Assembly: GCA_008638375.1 (NCBI GenBank)
Contig: CM018052.1
Coordinates: 11,093,006-11,157,005 of the forward strand
Direction of reading: 5' to 3'
Length of the DNA: 64,000 nt
DNA from: Nyssa sinensis
Taxonomy: Eukaryota; Streptophyta; Magnoliopsida; Cornales; Nyssaceae
Shown here: in pieces, positions 45,811 through 56,917 of the stretch
How positions within the stretch are numbered: the first letter of the stretch is position 1
Layout: every line of letters starts with the position of its first letter
Made by a program: the position numbers and the translations under genes
The notes under the pieces: model-generated
The model's database searches: none
Seen by the model: only the letters and a program-made list of their open reading frames with translations
What the model was told of the DNA's origin: nothing

Positions 45811-47998
45811 AAGTACACTATTTATTTAATTTATTTGGACTCCGTTTGACATATTAAATGTCCAGGGGTAAAATCGTAATTTTACCTAATTAATAAAACA
45901 ATTAAATAATTATTTTATTATTTAATTAATTTGGCAGGGGCTTAAATGTACAATTTTCCCAAAATTCGGGCCACCATATAATTTTTTAGAACTGTTGGGG
46001 CAGATTCGAAATTTTCAGAAAGTTTCAAGGTCAAAATGTAAATACATAAAATTAAGGGTTCAACCCACAGGGTTCAAGGGTTTACCAAGTGAACCGGTTC
46101 AAAACACTTAAAAACCAACCGGTTCTGACCCTTCAGGAAACCGGGATTAAATATCCCTGTTATCCCCTAATTGGCCCCTTATCCACGTTCAGGTTATGCC
46201 CAAAATCCGATTTTAATTTCTTATCCGAGGGACCAAACAGGCAGGATTTGATTTAAAACAAATCAGGCAAGCCCAAAACAGTGCAGTTTCATTAACGGGG
46301 TGGCACAATCTTGCGTTGCCACGTGTATGAGTCGACTCGGCCCAACTCGAACGAGTTGGCGAGTCAACTCCATCTTCTCCAACGCGCAGGGCGCTATTGC
46401 CGCAAGTGCAGGTCCGATTTTGCTCCATTTTTGTGCCATTTCAAGCACGGATTTCCACATGTGTTGGTCCCAAATTGTCCCTATGAGTGATTCCAACAAC
46501 CTGGCATCGATTTGGTGTCTCGAATCCAAGGATTAAGCTCGGTAGAACCGATTGTTGCGCAGAATTTCAGTTCGGCCGTGTGGCCTTGTTCCTCAACCAA
46601 ATCGCACACGGTTTGGTTCTTTGTGACCCTTAGAACAGGGGCTTCAATTCCCCATTTACAAATTTCAGTTTAGGTGTTTGTTTCAGATTTTGGGTTCCAT
46701 GGCCGAAAGGAATAATTTCAGATTCGAGGGCCTTACTATGCGATTTTGGGTCGCGGTTGGTGTATTTGGGACCCTCTCAGTGTCTAGATTATTTCTAGAC
46801 CATCAAAACTTGGTTTTAAGGAGGTCGAATCAGACCCAGTTTTCATGGTCCGTTAATGGAGGTCTGTTCACGGTTTGGGTATGTTCTAACCTATTCGACC
46901 CTCCCAATTAACTTCTGATGTTTACTAGGGCCCAAAAATCTCATGCATGCAGTTAACAGAGTTTGATTTCATCAAAACAGTAGTTAAATTTAACAAGGAA
47001 GAATCAGGTAGTTTGAGGTCATACCTCTCAAACAGTGGCTGCTTCCTTGCCATCATGGTTCGGTTCAGGTTGTTGGCACCTTAGGTGTGCCTCAGTCAGT
47101 CGTGCCTCGGTTCCCTTCTTGTCCTTTGGTGCATCTCCATGGACCACATAACTTCACATGTACATGCACACACACTTGCATGCACATGCAAGGCCTCACC
47201 TCCATTTCTCTCTAAGACCCTAACAGATCAGTCCCACACTCACAGGCAGTTTTTCGGACCTCTCAATTCTGAGACACCAGGGACAATAAGTACAAGTATG
47301 TGTATATATATTTTATGAATTGTTTTGTTGCATGCTTCTCCATTTATGTGTGTGTCCACATCAGAGAATCAGTAGGGTCATGGGGTGACATGGGCTGAGG
47401 GAAGCTGATTTAATCCATCATATGGGGTTTGCATGTAACCTCATTGGTTGCTTTGGGTGGCAAGTTAGGGCAATACAGAGATATATACAAATAAGTTGCA
47501 TATTTATGCACAAAGTAATGGGTAGTAAGTTTTTGGAAAGAATTTATCCTTTCAAAGGTCAAGGGTTCAATTCCCTTGGCCTCCCATTTGGCCCCTTTTT
47601 CATCATTTTTGGTTTAGGCCACGTTTGGCTGCGCAATAATTCGGTTTCAGTGTTTGCTACGTAACTTTCATTCCGTAGCTTCTTTTTCGACGCGGTTTCT
47701 TCCGGTCAGTTCCTATTTCTGTTATCTTCAATGTCAGAGGTTCCGTGTCATTTATTATTCATTCAAGATTTCCCGGGTTAGCTAATTCGGGTTCCGTTAG
47801 TATTAAAACAGCGTTATTTCACCGAATTAATCAGTAATTTGGGTTCGGGTAAAGTACCCTTCCCTCCAGACATTTTCTTTATTTAATCGGTCTATGGCGA
47901 CCGTCGGTATTATGATTAATTCCCTAAATCATTCTGTAAGTCGGTATTAATTAATAATTATTAATCAATTATTAATTTCACGGGATCGGGGTGTTACA

Positions 47999-48019
47999 TC
48001 CTACCCCTCTTCAGAAAAG
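47999..48019 (-). promoter_or_regulatory. Polypurine tract of the giant-LTR element
   Basis: Minus-strand CTGAAGAGGGGTAGGA directly before TGTAACACCCCG. Confidence 0.8.
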
Positions 48020-48612
48020 TTTTGTCCTCAAAACTTGGTTGGTCTTATCTAGGAGATTCTGTCATCATAATCTCCCTTTTCAGTTTGTCTCTCAGACTAT
48101 CGTATCATTCGAGATACTATTCTTCTATCAAGAAGATATTTTATATCAGTTCTATACAGATTTCATATCAGATACAAAAATTCCCATTCGGTCAGATTTT
48201 TCGATCATAATTGTATGATCTCATCAAGGTTCAATAATCAAACCCATATCATAAGCATCATTGCCAGAGTCAGCATACTTACAGTCATTTTTCTTTCGGT
48301 TGTTGTGTCCATAATTATTCGTATGGACATATCTCCAAGTATCATGAGTCTACAACCTTAAATCATTCCAGTTCAGATCAAACTCAGAAAATTCTAGTCC
48401 TCAAATACCTCAGAATTACAGGCATATCGTCTATTATCAAGACTTTCCCAATTCCACATCAGATCTCCAAAAATGGAACTTAGATCTATGGCTCAGGTAC
48501 TTTGTGGTTCTTAATCCATAACCTAATGCTCTAATATTGCTCTATGATACTGGTGGAATTCCAAAACTTTTCCAACTTCGGTTCTGATAATCTTAATTAT
48601 CTTTCAACATAT

Positions 48613-48624
48613 GCTCTGATACCA
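48613..48624 (-). promoter_or_regulatory. Primer-binding site (initiator Met tRNA)
   Basis: Minus-strand TGGTATCAGAGC, 4 bp after the LTR end (TGTGACA GAGG). Complementary to the 3' end of plant initiator Met tRNA. Confidence 0.88.
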
Positions 48625-48628
48625 CCTC

Positions 48629-49512
48629 TGTCACATCCTGAACCCCACCCTACGCGGATGTCGAGGACGTGACTGCCAGTCGGTCGCGACGCGACCAACC
48701 AAAGGCAAATTCTGAACTTTCCGACGAATTGCACTCCAACTGTAGGGTCAAATGCAGCGGAATTTAAAACTTGTTCTTTGTGTCACAGGAATGCAACTCA
48801 CTTATCCACCATAAAGGTATGTACCACAGAGCAAGTCTAAATCCAAAACAGTTAACAGTTCTAAGTTCAGAGCATATCTAAAATCAGGTATAGTACAGAG
48901 CAGATCTAATATCTTTAGAGTACCGTTTATTTCCATGAGCCATAATTATCTATCCAGTACATGTAAATCAGGTTAGCCGTATCATATCACTCACCTGAAT
49001 AACAGAATCAGTCCACAATAATCCAGTCTCTACAGATCAGTGCCGTCAAATCCTTTACTTGAAATGCCACTCGGCCTATCATGTCATATCATGGTGTCTT
49101 CTAAATCACCAGAGATAATCCCTGAAAAATGTTAGGGAATGGGGTGAGCTTCGAAAAGCCCAGTGAGTAACACAGGTTCCCTGTCATGGGTTTCAAACCC
49201 GGTCTTGTTTATAAATCACAAGAATAGTTCAATCGCTTTAGAATAACAGTTTTATAGATCTACTTGAATACAGTTTAAGTAGAATAAAACGGGACTAAAC
49301 TAAACAGAACAACAAATCAGAACAGACGGAACAGTGCATGATGCCAATATATCAATCGAGAGTATAGGTAATTAATTCAATATTAGAACAGGTCAGTACT
49401 GGGCGGAATATAACAGGGCATAACAAACAATATATCAGTTAGGCACATAATCAAGCCTACTTATGCCAGACCGCTCATAATCAGAATGGTACCCAGAGTC
49501 AGACACATCATA
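48629..49512 (-). repeat. Truncated 5' LTR of the giant-LTR element
   Basis: Nearly identical to 42553-43434. Identity stops at about 49512; there a 15-bp phrase 'cataatcagaatggt' (49474) is repeated (49508-49522) before unrelated LTR sequence starts. Confidence 0.88.
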
Positions 49513-50246
49513 ATCAGAATGGTGATAGGGGTGTTTTTATTAATTGACAGGACCTATGGGCTGATTGATGGGACCCACGGGTCGAATCCGTGATCGGACA
49601 TATGGTGATGGGGGTGTTCTTACATATGAAGTTATGAGGGTATTTTATATGCATTGATCGTTCTCTCATTAATTGTACTTGACGATGACCGTTTTATTGT
49701 GGTAGTATTCATGTTGATTGTGATTATTGTGATTTATCCATATCCATGCTACACCATTACTCACACTTGTTATTAGAGTTTACTGTTCATTGGCCTTGTG
49801 GCACTTTACTGTTAACTACAATCGTTGTCATGACTGACTATCATGTTACCTTGAATTCATGTTTTCCTATGTAATCCCTAACCCATATTTGAGATAGGAT
49901 TTTACTTACTGAGCTTTGTTAGCTCATCCCATTCATTATATTTTTCAGGTGAGAATGCTACAGAACCACAATAAAAGGTCAAGAGCGTAGGGAGACAGTT
50001 GAGGAGCACAGTAAAATGATATAGTCTCTCCCATGTACTTACCACCTAAGTGTGGGTAATGTTTAGTTTATTGTCAGATTTATTTCCAGTCTTTGAACAG
50101 TGTTGTAATAAGGCTTTTGCACTTTAATGTTAATGTTACATTATTTACTATTATCATTGGTAAAAGAATGAAAAAAGTAGGGACGGCCATTGGGTCGGTC
50201 TCGCGACATGAGATCCGCATAGGATGAGTTTCGGGTCATGACAGCT

Positions 50247-50258
50247 TGGTATCAGAGC
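50247..50258 (+). promoter_or_regulatory. Primer-binding site (initiator Met tRNA), second element
   Basis: TGGTATCAGAGC 3 bp after the LTR end GACA. Confidence 0.88.
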
Positions 50259-50579
50259 AAAGTCTTAGGTTCTAGTGAGTCATGGGAGACTGGATTAGAG
50301 TACTTAGATTGTTGAGTCTAAGAAGTCAATGTAGCCGTAACACTATAATAGATTTTCAAGCTATGTTAAGTTCTTACGTAAGTGCTAACCACAATGATTT
50401 AAATTGATTTGATTAGACCTATAGATTGATTTTTACACTATGCTAGATTGTATATGAATGTTAAGTACTACGGTTAAACTCGATTTGATTCACTTAGGCT
50501 GGATAGACTATGTCGACTCGGTTAGACTGTGAATGATTGACCCTTATGAGAATGCTAACCTTTCATCTTTTATAGCAAG

Positions 50580-51035
50580 ATGGTTCGTAGCTGAAATACC
50601 ACAACTATGACAGGCCGACTAGACTGGCTTGAGCACCTTATGAACAGAGTCTTAAAGGCTCTACCCAAAGCCAAACCCCAGTGGTCAACTACTTACTCTG
50701 AAGAAGTGACACGGGTCATGAGGGTCACTGAATAGAGGGGATAAGGATTTGCCAAAGGAATGAAAACTTATAAGCCAAAGGACAATCAGGGCAAAGGGCA
50801 GGGACCCTCATCTTCTAAGCCAAAAGCCGGATCTCGAAACACAAGGCCTATCCAGAAAAGAGCCAACTACCAAAAGGACACACCTAAATACCTCACCTAC
50901 CAAAAAGCCCACCGAGGGAAATGCCTTAAGAATACCAACGTCTGCTACTATTGCGACCGTACTGAACACTTTGCGAGGAACTGTCCTCGAAATAAATCTA
51001 TAACCTCTGCCACACCTACCCTATCAACCCAGTGA
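50580..51035 (+). pseudogene. Gypsy gag with internal deletion
   Basis: Starts ATG at 50580 (MVRS, then TGA), and the same frame continues as TTTMTGRLDWLEHLMNRVL, PQWSTTYSEEVTRVMRVTE, stop, GFAKGMKTYKPKDNQGKGQG, then the zinc knuckle CYYCDRTEHFARNCP near 50940-50985. The stretch between start and knuckle is only about 120 codons, whereas such gags have several hundred, so most of the capsid domain is gone. At least three stops. No protease or RT follows. Confidence 0.75.
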
Positions 51036-51085
51036 TACCAGGAGATGATTAGACGGTTGCACCAGCAAACGCAGGTACCCTTCTA

Positions 51086-52502
51086 GTTTATTTACGGCCT
51101 ATGCATAAACTATTGATATTAGACTTTACGCATTGATTAGTATCTTCCTCATTATTGTTAGAGTTGAACTTAGAAACAAAACCCCTTGATTTCATGTTAA
51201 CTATTTCAATATCCTCGAGAGCTTTATTATTAATACATACAGACGGATACTGAGGAATATTATGGATAAATAAACGAGGTTTGAATGAGAGATAGTCTGA
51301 AGGGAATTGCATGGATAACTACAGGGGGACTAAAAATATAAAAATTCTTAACTAGGTCATAAGTGGACTCTGATAAAGTAGAGGTGAGTATAGTCTTGAA
51401 GACAATTATTAAATGAGCGAGATTGCTAGATTAATCTTATGAAATGTGATGATTTTGGAAAGAGGCTAACACATGATGAATGAATATTAGGAAGAAGTCT
51501 ATGAATCGTGTGATCTAAGATAAGGTGTGATCTGATTGTAGTCAATACCCCATCAAGTTAAACGATCTTGAGTAACTATTAAAGATTAATGTGATCTAAA
51601 AGATCGTAAAGACTGAACTGGTAGCAAACCATTTAGAGAACCATGGAATTTAGATGATATGTGATTTTGAGGCACTACGAGGAAATCATTATTCATGGAA
51701 GATATACGTAGAGCATATGAAGTATAGAACGTAAGTACACGGTATTTGTAACCGATTAGATACTTTTAAAGAACTAAGGATTCGATGATTTAAATAGTTA
51801 AATGATTGGTGACTTTTGGAAGGCGATAGCTTGATTAAATACTAAGGTTAATGGCCTTTGGGACAGGCTATGCTATGACCGACTTCGATGTTCTTGGACG
51901 ATCGAGATAATCAAATGAATAGTGACTTTCGGGAGGAAGTAATATGCTTAAAGGCAAAGGTTAAGAATTCTTGGGAGGAGTTGTACCAGTATCGAGATAT
52001 ATATACATATATATATATATAGATTAAAAGTGAAAAAAAAAAAAGGCAGACTGTATTAAAGTGTTTTTTCCATTTTTTTTTATCTAATATATATATATAT
52101 ATATACACACACATATATTCTTTAAGTTAAATATATATATATATACATATATATTCGTCAATACATATATACATACATATATAAATAAAAATAAAATTGT
52201 AATCATAGTAAACTACCTCAAAGTTGTCGTCTTCCAAATTAATAGTAGGATCAATCTATAAATAAATAAATATATATATATATATATTAATAGTGTTCTT
52301 ATTTTAGTACATTGCTGTGAAATTAATTGAAAGACCTTTTATAACCGTGAAATTGAACTTTAATAATTTAATTGAATAACTTTCTATTGAACAGAAATTT
52401 ATTTTATTAAGTCTCAATAAAATTAATTTTTAAATTTATAATAACAATTTTATCACTTATGTTGTTACAGAATGACTATAATTCTCTCTAGTCCTTTAAA
52501 TC
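51086..52502. other. Non-coding DNA between Gypsy gag fragment and Copia-2
   Basis: No family-related frame. The part 51360-51980 may be non-coding chromovirus sequence. 52005-52290 is rich in TA microsatellites. A minus-strand frame at 51088-51312 (74 codons) matches nothing I recognise. Confidence 0.5.
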
Positions 52503-53312
52503 ATGGCATCTTTTAAGGAAACAGTTACCCTTAAGCCTGAAAAATTTAATGGACAACATTTTAGGAGATGGCAAAAACAAATACACTATTGGCTAACCAT
52601 CTTAGGGTTAGTGTTTGCCTTAGAAGAAACCCCTCAATCAACTCAATCATCATCCTTCCAAACATCAACCCCTAAAAAGTCATCCACGAAAATGACTAAG
52701 GATGAAATAAATTTTCATTGCTATAATAGGATCTTAAGTGCTCTATCCGACCACCTATATGATGTGTACCAAAGTACCACATCAACTGCCAAAGAACTTT
52801 GGAACACATTAGAAGCCGAATATGGGATAGACGATGCTAGAATTAGTAGATTTAAAATTTCTAATTTCACTAATTATAAAATGGTGGATAATAAATTAGT
52901 AGGAGATCAAATCCATAAGTTTTAAGAACTCTTGAGAGGAGTTAAAAAAGGTGACACTAAATTTAGTGAATATTTTAAAGTGTCTTGCCTAATAGATAAA
53001 GTACCACCTTCTTGGAATGACTTTGCCAAAACTCTTAGGCATAAACAAGGTGAGTTAACATTGGCTCAAGCAATTAACTCTCTAAGAGTGGAAGAAAAAC
53101 ATAAACCAATAATAAACCCTCAAAATGAGAGACAACCTAAAGTAAATCTAGTGGAAAACAATAACAATAATAACAATGGGTCCAATAATAACAATAGGTT
53201 TAGAAACTTCAATCATAGGAACAACTTCCATCCCAAAGGTAGAACCTTTAAAAATAAGAAATTCAATAATCACTCCAAATTCAACCCCAACTATGACCAA
53301 GCCCAAAATTAA
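52503..53312 (+). pseudogene. Copia-2 gag, N-terminal part
   Basis: One frame with a TAA at 52923. MASFKETVTLKPEKFNGQHF, RRWQKQIHYWLTILGL, LWNTLEAEYGIDDARISRF, YKMVDNKLVGDQIHKF, stop, then KFSEYFKVSCLIDKVPPSW and LTLAQAINSLRVEE. It ends with an Asn-rich low-complexity tail (NNNNNNGSNNNNRFRNFNH). A second TAA at 53310 splits it from the zinc knuckle. The protein forms the nucleocapsid in active elements. Confidence 0.88.
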
Positions 53313-53345
53313 AATAATAAACAAAAGGGCTTAGAGAGAGAAAAG

Positions 53346-53888
53346 ATGCCTTGCTATGTATGTGGAAGGACCAATCATGTTGCGAGGAATTGCTTCTACA
53401 AGAAGACTGAACCATACAAACCAAGTCCCAAACCAAATCATATTCAAAGAGGACCAAAGGGCCAAGTCAACATGCTAGTGGAGCAAGACAATTCTACTGA
53501 ACCTTCCTTTAGGTATAACTTACCATTGATCAATTTTACTTATCAAAATAAAGAATGGTGGTTTGATTCTGAAGCTAATATACATGTGTGTTTTGATCAT
53601 GGTTGTTTTAAAAATTATCAGAAATCAAGTGGAGGAAGTGTAACCCTAGGCAATGATTCTGTCACACAAGTGCTTGGAATTAGAGATATTGAATTGAAGA
53701 TGACATCTGGGAAATCTCTAATCTTAAAAGGAGTGCGACATGTTTCTGAAGTTCGTAGAAACCTTGTTAGTGGATCATCTTTAGTTCAACAAGGTTATAA
53801 AATTGTAATGGAATCAAATAAGGTTGTAATAACCAAGAATAATGTTTTGTGGGAAAAGGTTATGTATGCGATGGATTATTTAAATTAA
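53346..53888 (+). pseudogene. Copia-2 zinc knuckle and protease
   Basis: Same frame as gag. CYVCGRTNHVARNC is a CCHC knuckle. The protease region is EWWFDSEANIHVC: the family has D-S-G-A-T, and here it is D-S-E-A-N, so the active-site Gly is lost. GVRHVSEVRRNLVSGSSL and VVITKNN follow. A one-base shift near 53848 moves the reading to the next block. Confidence 0.88.
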
Positions 53889-54463
53889 ATGTATCTTTGA
53901 ATGTTAATGAAATTTCTTCTCAAATTTTAAATGTAGAATCGTGTAATGTATGGGATGGAAGACTAGGCCATATAAGTTTAAAGAAAATCAAGTTTTTAAT
54001 GGATCTTAACCTTATTCCAAAATCTCAAGTAAATTATAAACATAAATGTGAAATATGTGTACAAGCAAAACAAACTAGAAAACCTTTTAAGAGTGTTGTA
54101 AGAAATTCTCAACTGTTAGAATTGGTACATAGTAATGTATGTGATTCCAATAGACCATCAACTAGAGCTGGAAATAAATACTTTGTAATATTTATAGATG
54201 ATTGTTCAAAGTATAGTTATGTCTACCTTATAAAAACTAAAGATGAAGTCTTCAATAAATTTAAAATTTATAAGATTGAAGTAGAAAATCAATTAGAAAA
54301 GAAAGTTAAAATTCTCAGATCTGATAGAATAGGCGAATATACCTTAACAGATCTTAGTAATTTTTGTGAAGAACATGGAATAATCCATGAGGTGACACCA
54401 CCATATTCTCCTCAATCTAATGGAGTAGTAGAGAGAAAGAATAGAACACTAAGGGATATGAAT
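53849..54463 (+). pseudogene. Copia-2 integrase, C-terminus deleted
   Basis: Second frame: CNVWDGRLGHISLKKIKFL and HKCEICVQAKQTRKPF (zinc-binding), ELVHSNVCDSNRPSTRAGNK (first catalytic Asp replaced by Asn in HSN), FVIFIDDCSKYSYVYLI, ILRSDRIGEYT, and YSPQSNGVVERKNRTLRDM. The frame then jumps without linker into RT sequence, so the integrase C-terminus and the start of RT are gone. Confidence 0.88.
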
Positions 54464-55733
54464 CCTAATAGCTTTGGCATCTATCTATAACTTGGTGATA
54501 CATCAAATGGATGTCAAGACTGCATTTCTAAATCGAGATTTAGATGAAGAGATATATATGGAACAACCTGAGGGCTTTATAATAAAAGGGCAAAAAGATA
54601 AGGTGTGTAAATTAAGGAAATCATTATATGGTCTTAAACAAGCTCTTAAACAATGGCATGAGAAGTTTGATAAAGTGATACTAGATTTTGGGTTTAGAAT
54701 TAATGAATATGATAAATGCTTATATTATAAGAAACATAATGAAGGCAGTGTTATTTTATGTCTTTATGTGGATGATATACTTATTTTTGGGACGAATCTA
54801 GAAATAGTTAAGGATGTTAAATCTTATCTTTCTAGAAAATTTGATATGAAAGATTTGGAAAAAGCTTATGTGATCTTAGGGATGAAGTTAGAGAGAAAAT
54901 CTGAAGGTATTGTTTTGAATCAATCAAGTACTATAAAAAAAATGTTGAGAAAATTTGGATTTTATGATTGTAAATTTGTGTCAACACCTTATGATTCTAG
55001 TGTACATTTGAAAAAGAATAATGGTCAACCAGTTTCTCAATTGAAATACTCACAATTGATTGGCTCTTTATTATATATAGCAAATAAGTCTAGACCTGAT
55101 ATTTCTTATGCAGTTGGGAGACTTAGTAGATATACTCACAATCCTAGGAAGGAACGTTGGACTGCCTTAGAAAAAGTACTTAAATATCTTAGAGGAACTC
55201 TAGGTTATTCATTATGTTACAAAGGGTTTCCAAATGTTGTTGAGGGATATAGTGATGCAAATTGGATTACAGATAGTGTAGATATAAAGTCCACCACTGG
55301 TTATGTTTTCCTATTAAGAGGAGCTGCCATATCTTGGGGTTCTAAAAAACAGAATATAATCTCTAGGAGTACTATTGAGGCAGAACTTATAGCCTTAGAT
55401 ACCACCTGTTCTGAGGCTGAATGGATCAAAAATTTATTACTAGACATACCTCTAGTAAATAAACCAATGCCAGCCATCTCATTAAGATGTGACAATAGAG
55501 TTGTATTAGAATTAGTGAAGCAAGCACATACTAATAAGAAAATGAACAGACATACACAAGTGAGATATAAATGTGTGAAAAGTATGTTAAATAAAAATAT
55601 AATATCATTGGAATATGTGAAATCTGAACGTAATATTGCTGATCATTTGACTAAGGGATTATCTAGGAGTGTAGTCCTAGATTTGTCGAGAGGGATGGGC
55701 TTAAGCTCACAAGGAAGTCACCTAGGAAAGTAA
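54464..55733 (+). pseudogene. Copia-2 RT (C-terminal part) and RNase H
   Basis: About 419 codons open to a proper stop. IHQMDVKTAFLNRDLDEEIY (first catalytic Asp), SLYGLKQALKQWHEKFD, ILCLYVDDILIFG (YVDD), MKDLEKAYVILGMKL, LIGSLLYIANKSRPDISYAV, then RNase H with YSDANWITDSVDIKSTTGY, SRSTIEAELIALDTTCSEAE, LRCDNRVVLELVKQAH and ERNIADHLTKGL. It lacks the N-terminal third of RT. The intact stretch contrasts with the broken upstream part. Confidence 0.92.
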
Positions 55734-56309
55734 CCCAACCTCTGTGATTGGGGATCCCATGAAGGAGGTTCAATGGGTAGTAACAATTCATATTGCGTGA
55801 CTTATATATCCAGCACTTTATATAAGGAGTCGTTTAATAAAATGCTCCTGCTCATCCCTATGGCAGTGTGCTATGTTATATGACATTTAGGAAGGGTTGA
55901 CCCTGAATGAGCCCAAGGCATGAACACTCTTGCGAGGTACAGGTCACATGTACCCTTGGAGGACTCACCTAAGTGAGAGCTGTCATGAGGCCGCGACTGT
56001 GAAAATTGAGCTATTCTCTAGAAACTCTCATGAAAATCAAGATCAAGTGCATGGCCTTTAATAGCACTAACCCGCGAATCATGTCTAATATCAGTACTGT
56101 GTGTGTGACTTGTTGAACTCTGATTCAAAGGGTCTAGTTCAAGACTTAGTTCACTATAATCCTTCAGAAAGAGACTGTCAACACTAAGTGAGGTTCAAGT
56201 CCGGAAGACACCTACACCTATTACACAGTATAATAGTTGCCCAAACTTTCCTATATTTATATATATGTAAATAATATATGTGTGTTTTATGAGTTTTATA
56301 AATTTTGAA
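55734..56309 (+). other. Copia-2 3' untranslated region
   Basis: Non-coding; corresponds in position to 2191-2768 of Copia-1, with a similar 'gatcccat' phrase near its start. Confidence 0.7.
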
Positions 56310-56312
56310 ACT

Positions 56313-56322
56313 TGTGGGGGAT
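56313..56322 (+). promoter_or_regulatory. Copia-2 polypurine tract
   Basis: TGTGGGGGAT directly before TGTTATATTT, the start of the LTR. Same pattern as in Copia-1. Confidence 0.82.
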
Positions 56323-56917
56323 TGTTATATTTTTTATATCTTTGAAAGTTTCAAAATTGGTTTTAACCTCTTCTTGATATTGTGATTTTTTGGTTGTTGA
56401 CTTTTTAATAATATTTTTGCTGATTTTCTGCCATGTGTGGAGTTTTTTTTGGGATATTTTGTTGGTGGAAGATATATAGAATGCCTATAAATAGAGGCTT
56501 ATGTATTTTTCCACAACACAACAACAAGAGTTCTTAATCTCTTCAATCCAATCTCTTCCATCCAACTTTTACATATTTTTCATATTATTTTTTTGTGGGC
56601 AACTTTGATTCTAGATGATTCATCCTTTTCCTAGTGGGCATGGACTCTGAGGAGATTAGCTGTGAGCAAAACCTGGGTTGTATCTTGGAGCTGTCTGTGA
56701 CCATTGGAACCTTCATGTAGGGAGGCACAACAGCTTTAGGGCAGTGATTACATGCCTCACAGGCCAGCTCACTCCAAACTTATTTTTCTGTCATTTACGC
56801 ATTGTTGATTTAATTGCTTTATTTTATATGCATGAATTTAAGTTATTCTGCATTTTTATTCCATTGTAATTCTTTTAATTTAAAACTCTTGAATATAGTA
56901 GTTAAATTTAACTAACA
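56323..56917 (+). repeat. Copia-2 3' LTR (end approximate)
   Basis: Starts TGTTATATT. CTATAAATAGAGG near 56488 is a good TATA box, followed by 'acaacacaacaacaag'. The end at TAACA (56917) is a guess based on the mirrored start; no second LTR is available for comparison. Confidence 0.6.

Larger units (their letters stand above)
42553..47998 (-). repeat. Giant 3' LTR (5.45 kb)
   Basis: Starts (minus) TGTAACACCCCGATCC at 47998 and ends GGGATGTGACA at 42553. It includes a 55-bp tandem array (43884-44310), a ~135-bp array (44715-45130) and a ~143-bp array (45480-45800). Part of it (45480-46600) is related to 62200-64000. It is interrupted by no other element that I can see. Small open frames inside (for example 43553-44251 and 46263-46529) are by-products of repeats or GC content. 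Confidence 0.85.
47999..48628 (-). other. 630-bp internal region of the giant-LTR element
   Basis: No gag, protease, RT or integrase frame. It starts with the primer site and ends with a 'gaggacaaaacttttctg' phrase, the usual end of chromovirus internal DNA. It is likely the two ends of a full interior joined by a deletion. Confidence 0.7.
42553..49512 (-). mobile_element. Non-autonomous giant-LTR Gypsy-like element, 5' LTR truncated
   Basis: Minus strand. 3' LTR 42553-47998 (5,446 bp), polypurine tract next to it, only 630 bp of internal DNA (47999-48628), a primer-binding site, then the last ~880 bp of the 5' LTR (48629-49512), where it is cut. No gag or pol. The terminal words TGTAACACCCCGATCCC and GGGATGTGACA, the TGGTATCAGAGC primer site and the 'gaggacaaaacttt' + purine-tract + TGTAACACC junction are as in Tekay/Del-like chromoviruses. 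The two LTR segments differ at roughly 14 of 880 aligned positions, so the insertion into Tat-A is fairly recent. Confidence 0.85.
49513..51085 (+). mobile_element. Gypsy fragment (LTR end, PBS, deleted gag)
   Basis: Plus-strand piece of a chromovirus-like element related to the neighbour. 49523-50243 is the 3' part of an LTR, ending GATGAGTTTCGGGTCATGACA (shown here in full at 21 letters minus the last: GATGAGTTTCGGGTCATGAC). It is followed by PBS and gag. Both the LTR start and everything after gag are missing. Confidence 0.72.
52503..56917 (+). mobile_element. Copia element without 5' LTR (Copia-2)
   Basis: Plus strand: gag, zinc knuckle, protease, part of integrase, RT, RNase H, 3' UTR, polypurine tract and a 3' LTR (56323-~56917). 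The gene order and the wording (KPEKFNGQHFRRWQKQIHYW, GMGLSSQGSHLG) show a relative of Copia-1. No matching LTR exists upstream of 52503, so the element is 5'-truncated, and integrase is fused to RT by an internal deletion at about 54460. Confidence 0.88.

Noticed and set aside
46213..46536. Overlapping ORFs of 71-88 codons on both strands
   Set aside because: Inside the giant LTR in a GC-richer stretch; no family resemblance and open on both strands.
48613..48624. tRNA gene
   Set aside because: Only the 12-base primer-binding site complementary to the tRNA 3' end is present; no cloverleaf.
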